Of a stretch of DNA of 64,000 bases, positions 1 through 10,288 are shown piece by piece. The notes under the pieces are model-generated. The model was given only the letters and a program-made list of their open reading frames with translations. It was not told where the DNA came from and made no database searches. This DNA comes from Naematelia aurantialba (lineage: Eukaryota > Basidiomycota > Tremellomycetes > Tremellales > Naemateliaceae), in the NCBI GenBank assembly GCA_021527695.1, contig JAKFAO010000003.1:1302001-1366000 (forward strand), read 5' to 3'. The first letter of the stretch is position 1, and the number at the start of each line of letters is the position of its first letter. The position numbers and the translations under genes are program-made.

Positions 1-2723
1 CGTCCTCCATGCTGGAGGAATGCTGACAGATACAGTACGAATCAACGTCACTTGGGACGCCATTGAACATGCTGGTCCGGGCGAGTACGATGAGGCGTAC
101 CTGACCTATCTAAGGCAGCTGCTGGCGAGCTTGGCCGAGGCTGGCCTCATTGCTTATGTTGTGCGCATCCTCTTTTCTCGTCCCCGACAGCCGAAGCTAA
201 CGTTAGTATCCAGGCAATGCACCAGGACGTATGGTCACGGTACTGCGGAGGAGTGAGTAGTCTCGGGGCACCAAGCGGAGCACATCTGATATACTTGTAG
301 TCGGGCGCTCCTGGATGGACACTCGAGCTCGCTGGTTTCGACCTCTCAGACGACGGGGAGAAGTTGGCTCTGAGCGGTGCTGCGTTTCTTGATGGTGTCA
401 AGGGAGGACGCCTCGAAGGGGAGAGGGGTCTATGGCCGACGGGTAGGTGGCCACATCCGCTCTGTAACTTGTCTATGGGCTTGGTTGAACAGGGTGCAGG
501 ATATCAGAAGCTAGCATCAGCGACCATGCAGTAGGTCCTACTCCCTCAACCACTGAAGTCTCAGATCTGGCTGCTGACACCTCGAAGCACGCTATTCTTC
601 GGGGGCAAGACGTTTGCGCCGTCATTCACGGTGGATGCCAAGGGCAAGGGCAGGGTCAACATCCAAGACTTCCTGCAAGACTCGTTCTTCGGCTCCTTTA
701 GCAGGCTGGTCGAAGCAGTAGGAGACCTAGATACGGTCGCAGGGTTTGAGGTGAGCAGAATAGCTAGAGGCGGCCTCTCCTGCATGCTGACAAAGCCAAT
801 AGCTATTGAACGAGCCACACCCGGGCTTCATTGGCCTACCTTCAATACACGAATGGGCGAGTCCCGTCTCTTTGTGAGCAGAGTCATGCAAAGCTGAGTC
901 GTTCAGAACTACAACACCGACCTACACCTCGGTCAATTCCCATCTCCGCTGCAGTCATTTTCTATGGGAGCGGGACACCCTACCGCACGTGTGCCCATAT
1001 ATGTTCGCGCGTTCCCGTGGCCGACAAAACTATCCCGCTACGTCACTGCTAACCCCGAATCGGCTGTCGCTTGGTCCGCTGGAGCCTCAGGATGTGTATG
1101 GGAGAAAGAGGGTGTTTGGCGATGGAGCGATCAGAAGAATTGCGCCATGGCGTTGCAGGAAGACTTCTTTGCAAAAGACCGCAAAGGCGACAAGGTCGAG
1201 TTCTACCGCGACTTCTACTTCCCCTTTGTTGCAGCGTGGGAGAGCCGAATGAAATCTGGCAAGGGCAAGGACAAAATGAGGATGGTCGGAGGGGTTCCGA
1301 ACGAGGATTGCCCCACTTGGCCCGTCGAGCTGCGCCCGAGCCATTTCGTTTTCGCCCCTCATTGGTGGGTATTTCTCTAGGGACACGACCGACCGGCTAT
1401 GACTGCGTCTCGCAGTAGGATGTCGCTCATGATGCAGGTATGATCTCAACGCACTCTTCAAGAAGAGCATCGGCGAGATGTCGGTCAATGTGCAGGGTCT
1501 GGCTCGGGTATGTCTGTCGTTCCTTGGTCTCTCAGTGTAGCAGCTGATGACAAGCAGGGCATGTTCATCTGGAATGCGTTGCATTTTGGCCGCAAGGGGC
1601 TATTTGCCAACTACAAGAAGCAGATTCGGACGTTGGTCACTGCCGCCGAGAAGGAGCTTGGAGATGTGCCCGTGGTGTTTGGCGAGTGTGGCGTGCCCAT
1701 GGACCTCAAGTGAGTTTGTCCCGGCGTTGATGTAGAAAAGTCGCGATAAGTCTCAATAGATTGGCCAGCTGATACTGGGTTTCAGCGGGGAAGAAGCGCT
1801 GAAGACTGGCAATTGGAAGTGGCAGGAGCGTACCGTTGATGCCATGCTCTCTGCCATGGAGGAGTGCCTGGTTGGATTCAAGTGAGTTGTGGTGCGAGGC
1901 TGTGTGTAACCAGCTGACCGAGAAGTTTATGGACGTACAACCCATCAAACACCGCCCACACTGGAGACGACGTGAGTCCTCCATCAATCACTGTGAACCG
2001 TCCTTGCCTTCCCGCTGATGGCATCAGTGGAACGCAGAGAACTTTTCATTGTTCTCGGAAGAATCCCGCCTGCGAGCAACCAAGGAAGGCGCAACGCCTC
2101 TCCAGGACTTGGATGCCGGTGGTAGACTCCTAGACGTGATTGTTGTCAGTCGCTGTCTGCTCCCCACCCCTCAGTGGTGCTGATGATCGCAGCGGCCTTA
2201 CGCCATCGCGACAGCCGGCAAGCCCCTTTCGGCCCATTTTGACAGCGCCACCACGGCGTTCACTTACCGCTTCACTTCGCCGTTCCTCCCGCGCCAAACT
2301 GTCGCACTTGAGAAGGAACCGACCCCTTCAGCCACCTCCATTACCGAGATTTTCCTGCCTGCCCGACACTACCCGGAAGGCAAAGTATCCTGGATGGTCT
2401 CGCCTGGCGGTCGGCTGCGATTTGATTTTGGAAACCAGCGGCTCTTTGTATGGTTTGTCGATGCGTTCCCTGATCCATCTGCGCGACGCCGGACACAAGC
2501 TGTGCGCAGAGTCGATATCTGGGTCCCAAAGCCGGGGGCGGCGAGTACCGGGCTAAGTTGGGTCCAGCTGCTCATCATGGCCGTTGTGCTGGCGGCTGCG
2601 ACGTGGATGGCGCGGTATTACCAGAACCTCGAGTGGGAGCGAGAACGCGCTGTCGGGATGCCGCACGCCGATTGGTGGGGGATGATCAAGGGCGTTTTGG
2701 TAGAGCCCGGCAAGAAGGTCTAG
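1..2723 (+). CDS. GH5-family glucosylceramidase / steryl-beta-glucosidase-like enzyme, 5' end outside window
   Basis: Hydrolase resembling fungal EGCrP/Egh1-type glycosidases, which remove glucose from glucosylceramide or sterol glucosides. The first visible exon begins near base 35 after an apparent intron acceptor and contains NVTWDAIEHAGPGEYDE. Later exons give HQDVWSRYCGGSGAPGW (about 213-330) and, after a GTGAGC intron, the acid/base motif LLNEPHPGF (about 812-836). The nucleophile candidate is the Glu in VVFGECGVP (about 1673-1700). The C-terminus is a beta-rich domain followed by a hydrophobic segment, LLIMAVVLAAATWMARYY (about 2570-2623), and a roughly 35-residue polar tail ending at TAG 2721-2723. 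That tail segment suggests a membrane anchor. About ten exons can be traced and no frameshift is needed. The family is clear; whether the substrate is ceramide- or sterol-linked glucose cannot be told from the sequence. Confidence 0.88.
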
Positions 2724-3213
2724 AAGTCAGACGGCAGGAGCGCGGGACATGGAGCTATGGATTTAAAAAACCGTGTCGGGAGCGTCGAGGCCACGCCCTA
2801 GGCATGGCACGCGCATGAAAAGTGTTAGGCACAAGCGCATGTAGAGTGAGCATTGGCATGCATGTTATCACACGACGCTCTCCGAAGGTGCCACCAAAGG
2901 CGCCCTTTCGACGATGATCTGCTAATGTGGCTTTCGATGCTCTGCCAACGAGGCCCTTTGATGCCTCGCTAGTGACCTTGCAAGCTAGCGACGCAGACTG
3001 TTGCAATTGTATACCGCACGGCCTAGACCATGATCCTACCTTGCGTGAATCCATGTAGATGTGATGCATGATATCTCGTGACTGCTCTACAACCGTTCCT
3101 CGCTTCTATCGCCGCCCGAGCCATCCATGCTCTACAGACGTCCAGCCTCCCTGCTGAGCTGGCAAGCGCGCTGACACGCTCGCAGCCCACTATATCAAGG
3201 CCTATGTCTGGGC
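2724..3213. other. Convergent 3' spacer
   Basis: Non-coding spacer between the stop of the GH5 enzyme (+) and the stop of ARG8 (-). It should hold both 3' UTRs and poly(A) sites. I see no repeat or RNA gene in it. Confidence 0.5.
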
Positions 3214-4907
3214 CTATGCGGAGCCCTTGCCCCAGCCCTCCTCGAGCATGATGGTCAAGCAGCTCTCGATGACGCCGACGGCCGTGTCGCAATCCTCCTT
3301 GGTGATGATCAGCGGGGGCACGCAGCGCACTGCATCCTTGCCAGCCGTGAGCAGCAGCACGCCGCGCTCGCGCGCTAGTCGCACGACCTCTGCCGGCGCC
3401 GATTCGTCCTTGAACGCGATGCCCCTGATGAGGCCCTTGCCGCGCAGCTCGTCATTGACCAGGGCGGGGAAGAGGGCGGGCAGGCGGGCGAGCAGGCGTC
3501 CGAGGTGGTCGCCTGTCGCGCGGAGGCGGGAGAGGAAGTCGGGCGCAGAAAGGCGGGAGAGCACGTGCACGCCAAGCCGGGTCGCGAGCGGCTGGCCGCC
3601 AAAGGTCGTGCCGTGCGACCCGATCGAGATGGCCTCGGCGATCCGGTCGCGCACGAGGATCGCGCCGATCGGGAAGCCGTTCGCCAGCGGTTTCGCCATG
3701 GTCACCACGTCGGGCCTGGTGGTCAGCACGCTCGGTACACTGTACGCCAACACCCTCGTATCGACCGAGGTCGACGTCTGTCATGCGATGGAGACGGCAC
3801 GTACTGAGCATCGGCGGGGTAGCTCGAATGCGCCCACATGGTTCCGGAGCGGAACAGCCCGCACTACGAGTGAACACGCGATCAGCCCAAGCGCCCAAGT
3901 ACCGATGTGCCCCCCCACCCCCCCCGCGGCCCCCCCCGCGCCCTGGGCAGTGCGCTGGCGTCGGCAAGCGACACCGACTCACCTGGATCTCGTCGTAGAT
4001 CAACACGGCGCCGACCTCCCTACACCGCCTGCCGAGGGCCTCGAGCCACTCGACGCGGGCGGTGCCGACGCCGCCCTCGCCCTGGATCGGCTCGACGATC
4101 ACGCCGCACACGCTGTCGTCGACGAGGGCGTTGATGCTCTCGGCGCTCGTGTCGTTGTACTCGCCGACGCGGACGCCGGGGACCAGCGGCGCAAACGGCG
4201 CCTGGTACTTTGGGTTTGGCGTGACGCTGAGCGCGCCCATCGACCGGCCGTGGAACGCGTTGGAGAAGCACACGATGCCCGTCTTGTTGCCGGACGGGTC
4301 GAGCTCCTTGCCGTACTTGCGCGCGAATTTCAGTGCGCCCTCGTTCGCCTCTGTCCCCGAGTTGGCAAAGAACACCTTGGCCCCGTCGGCGCCTCGCGGG
4401 CCGAGGCCGAGACCGCCGTGCTCCCTGGTGCCCTGCACGATCGCCTTGGCGAGCTCGCCAGCATGTTCGTTCCAGTAGACGTTGGACGCGTGCGACAGCC
4501 GCCCCGCCTGCTCCGCCATGACGGCGTTCAGGCCGTCGTCCGCGTGCCCCAGCGCCGTCACCGCAATCCCCGCCGTGAAGTCGAGGTACGCCCGCCCCGC
4601 CGAGTCGAACAGCTCACACCCCTTGCCGTGCGTGAAGAGGATCGGCGGTCGCGCATACGTGTTGAGCAGGTATTGCGAGTGGCTCTGGATCAGCTCCGTC
4701 ACCGCTCCCGGCGCGGGCTCGTCAGGATGCGTGACAGCTCTGAACGACGTGTTGGCCTGCAGCGCGTCAGCTATGCACTGACAAGGTCGATCAACCCCGG
4801 AGGGTGGGAACACATACTTGGAGAGTCGAAGCACTGGCATATGGCCGAGCGCCGCTGCGGCGCCCACCCCCCAGGACAGGTCGCAGCGCTCGAGCAGCGG
4901 TCCGCAT
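3214..4907 (-). CDS. ARG8: Acetylornithine aminotransferase, mitochondrial
   Basis: PLP enzyme that transaminates N-acetylglutamate semialdehyde to N-acetylornithine in mitochondrial arginine synthesis. The start at 4907 gives a basic, Ser/Ala-rich leader containing RRSGARPYASAS, typical of a matrix presequence. Four exons fit: 4818-4907, 3983-4756, 3805-3863 and 3214-3715. Hallmarks are YLLNTYARPP, ANSGTEANEGALKFAR, the PLP-binding region IVEPIQGEGG and LIYDEIQ, then a 59-nt exon reading CGLFRSGTMWAHS, and MAKPLANGFPIG, which carries the Schiff-base Lys. The short third exon lies between a 119-nt G-rich intron (3864-3982) and an 89-nt intron (3716-3804); skipping it leaves a false impression of a frameshift at the CGLxRxG motif. 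The next upstream gene, CYS4, is also a PLP enzyme on the same strand, with a 349-nt spacer between them. Confidence 0.95.
3908..3950 (-). repeat. G-run tract in ARG8 intron
   Basis: On the coding (minus) strand, ARG8 intron 2 contains several runs of seven or more G separated by one to three other bases. It could form a quadruplex in the pre-mRNA. It lies between good splice signals on both sides. Confidence 0.6.
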
Positions 4908-5256
4908 TTCGATCACGCTACGCGGCGGGCAACCGAGTCTTCTCTCGTTTGCAGCAGTGTCAGCTTCCTTTTGAGACCTATGTCCTCCCCGATTTATGAA
5001 CAGCAGATAGCTTGAGCACCACAAGATGAGCAGATGCAAAATAAGGGAGCTGCAACGAGTCGCGACTAATTTTCCCGGCGCCAGATCTAACCGAGCTTGA
5101 CACCATCCGGCCACCGTGTCTGCATCATGGATGGCATCTATACAAGCAAGAATGGAGAATACTCTACATGGGAGAATCGATCACCTTGTACGAGGATGAA
5201 GGCCAGACGCTATATGCCCCGCCTGTCGGGTGCTCGCAGCCAGTGTGGCTTTCTTG

Positions 5257-7408
5257 TCAAATACTGACTCCAGTGACGCCCTTGCTCAAGGCATCGACCG
5301 CGTCTCCCTCCTGCAGGGCCTTGCCCTCGTCTGCAGCATGATTCACAACGGTCTTGACGTCGCCCAGATCCCTGCCAAGGACGGACCGGATCTTCCCGCG
5401 CAGTGCCTCATGCGACTCGTCCGCTTTGATATCGAGAAACCACGGCTTGGACATGTAATTCCGCACACCGTCAGGCAGGATCACAACAACGTTGGCTGTG
5501 CTGTCCGAGGCGATGTGTGCCCCGGCAGGAGACTTGAGATACCTCAACGCGCCGGACAGCGCCGACCCCGATGATCCGCCAACAAACAGGCCCTCTGTGC
5601 GACTGCGAGCGGGGTCAGCTTGACCCTGCCAATGAGCGCCTGAAAGCTGACATGATGCGCTTTGTCATGGCGAAAGCTTCCTCGTCGTTGGTCTTGATCC
5701 ACTCGTCGATGATTGGCGGTTTTGGGTCCAGTACCTCGGGAAAAAAGTCCTGGTGTGCATCAACAGGAATTCGCCGCCACGTCAAGAGGCTCACGTAGCC
5801 GATTCCTTCCACTTGATAGTTTCCAGGCTCGCCTCCGCCGAGAATCGACCCTTCTGGATCAACAGCGATCACCGTCGTCCGTGTAGCGTTTGCGTTTGCG
5901 TCCCTCTTCTCCGCATCACGAATAGCCCGAGCGATGCCAGTGATGGTCCCGCCCGTCCCGGCTCCAGCAGCCAGGAGTGCAATGTCTTTGCGGGGGAGGG
6001 ATGACGTTTCCAGAGAGTACTACGAGACGAGAATTAGCCTCCCTGGCCGATGCTCGAGCGTTGGAGCGACAGGACGAAGCCTGGCTCACCATGATCTCCT
6101 CGTACGTTCCGTAGTAGTGTGCGAGGGGATTATTGGGATTCGAGTATTGGTCAAGGATGACCGCATGGGGGATGGATCGTTGTAGGGATTTCGCGACGCC
6201 TTGTATCGAGTAAGCGCAATGTTATGTACAGGCAGGGAGGCAGATAGGTACCAATATGGCTCTCCGGGCTGTCCCACCTACTCCCCATTAGCCATGCTCA
6301 GCATGATAGGTGGTGAACAGAGGCTCACGCTGCTTCAGTCCTGTTGGCGGGCGTCATCAGCTCGTGCCACCTTAGCACAGAGGAAGAGCTGACGGTGTGC
6401 GGACAATCTCCGCGCCGAGGGCTCGCAACATGACCTCCTTCTCCAGACTCATCTTGGCAGGCAGCGTGATGATGCACCTAGACTGTCAGTGCCAGTTTGT
6501 CCGACCACCTCCCCACAGGCAGGCTCGGCCCCAGGGGGAACAGACGCCGACGACACTCACTGGTAGCCTTTCAGTGCACATGCCAGCGCCAAGCCAATAC
6601 CTGACAACTATTGTTCAGCTGATCTTGGCCGTGGGCAAGTGGATGGACTGACCCGTGTTCCCGCTGGTAGGCTCAATGACCACGCTTCTCCCGGGTACGA
6701 GTGTCCCATCCTTTTCTGCATACTCTACCATGCGCTGCGTGCGTCAGCGCGAGCCGTACTTCTCAACATGGATGAAGGCAGGCTCAAAGACAGAGCGACG
6801 GCGACGGTAAGGCAAGAGACAAGAGGGAGTGAGTGAAGGGGAAGGGGGAAAAGATGGAAGGGAGAGTGGAAGTGAGTGACAGGGAGGAAGGGGCAAGGCG
6901 AGCACGTCAAGCGACCGCGTCTACATGGATGGAGAGATCAAATGCTGCTTGATAGCAACAGCAAATGCAGCCACGGAATACGGACACACCTTGGCGATCC
7001 TGTCCTTGACGCTCCCTCCAGCTGAGAAGAACTCGCATTTGCCCACTGTGGATGTAAGCGCTCGCCGTTCGCATTCTCTCCGCCTTGGTTTCAACATCCA
7101 GCTCGTACAGTGCCGTGATTTGGTAACGTGTCGAGGTGGGAACGGTCTCGAGGTGGCCCAGTCTCGAGGCTGTACCAGTCTCGAGTATCGGGAATCAACT
7201 CACAGAGCTTACAGTCCAGCCCCTCGTCTCGCTGTATACGCGCCAGATGGACGAGCGGGGTATGTCCCACCGCGTCCAGCGCGGACGACAACACGCCTTG
7301 CCAGTGATGCTGGTTCTCATGCGAGCCGCCTCGAGCCACCGTGCCCTCCCGCTGCCCAGTCTCTGCGCCATTGCCCAAGGCGGTGGTCGCCGCGTGTGGT
7401 GTGCTCAT
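5257..7408 (-). CDS. CYS4: Cystathionine beta-synthase
   Basis: PLP enzyme condensing serine and homocysteine to cystathionine (transsulfuration). The ATG at 7408 opens a roughly 40-residue variable N-terminus, then [18 protein letters not shown] large intron (about 7042-7203) leads to [20 protein letters not shown], which holds the PLP Lys. Further exons give [80 protein letters not shown], the PLP phosphate loop [29 protein letters not shown] and [12 protein letters not shown]. After [11 protein letters not shown] only about 55 residues remain before TGA, with no recognisable pair of CBS (Bateman) domains, so the enzyme looks like a catalytic core plus short tail. Two introns appear to use a GTCAGC donor. 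The family call is firm; the exact edges of several short exons are inferred. Confidence 0.93.
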
Positions 7409-7731
7409 TGGCGCTCCAGTGTCACTCACTGCCTGCGCTACTGGGAGTCTGAGTGTGAGTGCGGACCGGGGAATGGGGACTACGAATCCAAAGAGCACGA
7501 TTTATAGTTTGCTCGTTGTCAGCTTTCAGGCCAAGCCCAGGTGGCCACGGTGAACGAGGTGACAAGGTCCGGCCGGGCAGCAGAGGGTCCGTGCCGGTAA
7601 ATGGTGAGGCCCCGAGTGGCGTCAACAACGACGGCAACGACAACGACGACGCGTTTGGCACGCGCCTACTCTCTGATGCATGTACAACAAGTAAACCCAG
7701 CCATCTAGCGTGCAACTCCACTCGGCATCAT
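7409..7731. other. Spacer between CYS4 5' end and NUF2 3' end
   Basis: This 323-nt spacer lies between two minus-strand genes. It holds the CYS4 promoter with the candidate TATA element and a short run of GACAAC/GACGAC triplets near 7623-7655, presumably in the NUF2 3' UTR. No gene is visible. Confidence 0.45.
7500..7507 (-). promoter_or_regulatory. Candidate TATA box for CYS4
   Basis: On the minus strand the sequence reads CTATAAAT, about 95 nt upstream of the CYS4 ATG at 7408. Position and sequence suit a TATA element; no transcription start can be seen. Confidence 0.4.
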
Positions 7732-10004
7732 CTAGACGACGAGCTTCAGACCAAGCTTGACCGTCATGGTGTTCATATAATCCTCTGCAACGCATCAGCC
7801 ACTCGGCCCACATATGCCCCTTTCGAGCTGGACCTGAATCCGTGGGATATGATGTGGCTGTTTGACATGATGTGGCTGTGGATCCGGCTCTGTTGGTCGT
7901 GATGTCCCGCACCGACTCACCGGCCTGCTTCCGCATCGTCCAGTACTCTTGCAGCAGATCGTCAATCTCCTGCTCATGCGCCGTCGTAAAGGCGTTCATT
8001 TCGGCCTCGAGCTCCCTTTGCTCGGCCAGCAGGAGATCTCGCTCTTTCTGCCACACTCCCCGCTCCTTTGACTTGGTCATATACCTGCGTTCATCGTCAG
8101 TTTCCCGTCTCCGGATGGCCAGTCTTCCGCCCTGCCGGCAAGGATTGGGGCCACTGACTGTTGTTTCAGGTAGTCGATCTTGTCTTTGGCGCGTTTACGC
8201 ATGTCCTGCCCCAGATCTTGCTGGCGTTGTAGCTTGTCGCTAGCGTTCTGTAGTTGTCGGTCCAGTTGCTGTGACATCGATCAGCACACAAATTGATGAG
8301 ACGTGATGCCATGTTGTATGAAGCGGTGTCCGATTCCGTACTCACGTCGAGCCGTGCAGCCATGGCCTGCGACTCAATCTCCTTGCCTTCGAGCTTTGCC
8401 TTGAGGGCGAGCATACTGCGCCGAGTCTCCTCGACGCGGGACCGTTGGTCGTCAATCCCCTTTTCCAAGTCGATCAATCCCTTGAGATCCATCTCGAGAC
8501 CGCCGAACACCTCGAGCCTGTTTCCAAGCTCTCGCGCTTTACGTTGGTAGCTCGCCAAACTCATCTTCTCCGCCGCTACCGACGAAGACATCTCGGAGAT
8601 ATGGCGCTTGATCCGATCGGGGGACTGGACGAGGCGAGACCGCGCTTGGGCGGATTGTTGGGTCAACGTAGTCAGATCGTGCTGTTTGGTGGCCTGGCGA
8701 ATCAGCTGCAGCATGTGCACGAGCACGCACAACTAGGTCCATGACTGCCTGTCTTTCCTTCTTCAACTCTTCCACCTCGTGCGACAGCTTGACCTGCTGG
8801 CTGCGCAGTTCGAGTAGCTCATTCCGTACACCCTCGTTGATTCTGCGCGCCTCTTCTGTGCGTGGCCGCTCTTCGGCCGTCTTGGCTCTGTTGCTGTCAG
8901 CTCTCTCCCATGCTCGGGACTAGATCGGATCAAGGGAAGTTTAACGGCTAGAAACGAGCGACACAGGCTGAAGTCGGGCGAGAACGGCGAGACATCGACA
9001 TACGTGATCTCCGCGATATCCGCCTCGATTTTGTCAAGATTCCGGCGCAGCTTTGCCGTCCTGCCAGATCAGCTCGCGAGTCCAGTATCAGTCTTGAGCT
9101 CACTTGTCGGCCTGTCTCTGGATTTTCAACTTGAGCGCATCGATAAACTGCGTCCGCTCATCCCTATGTCTCATCTTAGCTTGCACAGTTGACGCATGGC
9201 AGGCTGACGGACCGGAATTTGGCAAAGTTCATCATTCCGCTCAGCTGAAGACGGAGTCTCCCAGCATCTGGCCGAGTGAGGTCGGACATGGCGAAGTTTT
9301 GGATACCACACAGCTGCACGAGTCGGCGGCTTTGACGCGTCAGCTCTTGCTTGATGGAACGGCGGGCACGGAAGCCAAGGCAAACGTACACATGGTTAAA
9401 GAACATTGTGAATTGCAGGGCATCGGCGTAGATGTCCTGTAGGGTGTCAGCTTGGTAGCGCATTTCTGAGCTCCGACAGTCGGACTGCTTCTTGCTGTCT
9501 CTGCCTTGCAGGCATGGCATAGCTCTCTGTCATCTTCTCACCGACCGTGGAATATTTCTCCTGAAACAGATCCCATGGTCCATCACGAGCATCGCCAGAG
9601 CACCTCTAGGCTGCCGCTCTGGACGCAACCATGACACCCTCTAGGCTGCCGCTCTGGACACAACCATGACACCCCCTCGGTTGCCGCTCTGGACACAACC
9701 ATAGCACCCTCTCGATTGCCGCTCTGGACGGGCCCAGCGCGCCTGGATGGGTGCTTGAACCCACCTTGTACTCCATCATCCCCATCAATGCCGCTCTCGG
9801 CCCATCGAGCAGCTCCATCGGCGCACCCATCAGCGCATCCAGCAGCGCCGTGTATACCATCTGCACGCTGTTGGCGGTCGGCTTGGTCATGTCCTCTGGC
9901 ATGACGTTGATTCCGAGCGCGCTGAGGCAGTCGAGGATCTCCGAGGTCGTCATCATTGGGAAGCCCGGGTAGTCGGGCGCCTGCTTTGAGCGGCCTTGCG
10001 ACAT
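7732..10004 (-). CDS. NUF2: Kinetochore NDC80-complex subunit Nuf2
   Basis: Subunit of the NDC80 complex that links kinetochores to spindle microtubules. The ATG at 10004 gives [16 protein letters not shown] and the calponin-homology-like Nuf2 head: [40 protein letters not shown]. After a repeat-filled intron (9561-9764) come [32 protein letters not shown] and [24 protein letters not shown], all characteristic of the Nuf2 N-terminal domain. The rest is predicted coiled coil (for example [20 protein letters not shown] and [20 protein letters not shown]), split by many short introns. The C-terminus ends [16 protein letters not shown] at TAG 7732-7734. It is divergent from the condensin gene YCG1 across 284 bp. 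Identity is firm; some coiled-coil exon borders are not resolved. Confidence 0.92.
9601..9730. repeat. 35-bp tandem repeat, about 3.8 copies, in first NUF2 intron
   Basis: Near-identical units start at 9601, 9635, 9670 and 9705, each containing TGCCGCTCTGGACRCAACCA with a few point changes between copies. The array fills about two thirds of a 204-bp intron (9561-9764) that follows the exon ending MMEYK. The frame stays open through it on the minus strand, so an intron-retained peptide is possible but unlikely to be Nuf2 sequence. Confidence 0.85.
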
Positions 10005-10288
10005 GACGAGAGGGTGATTCGCTTGACTTTGCTTGGTGTACGAGCTGAGGCGCCCCTCTATAGGGACTAGGTGTGCAAGAGGACAACCTATTGCAGTGAA
10101 GACCAAAGAGAGAGATTGACAGACAGACTGATTTTGCCGGCCGTTGTTTACGCTGCACGCGTCGCGATTACGTAAGCGATTCAGCAAAGTCATACGCGCT
10201 GTCAACAACCTGTTTGCAGAGAGAGAGAGAGAGCATCTGAGAGCGAGTCCCACCTTGACAAGCTAGCAGAGCGATACACAGCGCAAAG
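10005..10288. promoter_or_regulatory. Divergent NUF2/YCG1 promoter with forkhead-like and MCB-like motifs
   Basis: The 284-bp head-to-head spacer separates two chromosome-segregation genes. TGTTTAC (10145-10151) matches the forkhead site TRTTTAC, and ACGCGT (10157-10162) matches the MluI cell-cycle box bound by MBF in yeasts; they are six bases apart. A short GA run lies at about 10219-10231. The motifs are read directly; their use here is inference. Confidence 0.55.

Noticed and set aside
3716..3860. Apparent frameshift in ARG8 around LGRYEG/VLAYS
   Set aside because: Two introns with proper splice signals restore CGLFRSGTMWAHS and MAKPLANGFPIG in frame; the apparent LGRYEG similarity lies in an intron.
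3227..4999. A 590-codon plus-strand open frame opposite ARG8
   Set aside because: It is the mirror of a GC-rich real gene; its protein is Arg/Ala/Pro-rich with no domain, while the minus strand gives a full aminotransferase.
7042..7203. [12 protein letters not shown] frame as an extra CYS4 exon
   Set aside because: Joining exon 1 directly to [12 protein letters not shown] restores the family's CELLAKCEFFNAGG motif in phase, so this stretch is intronic.
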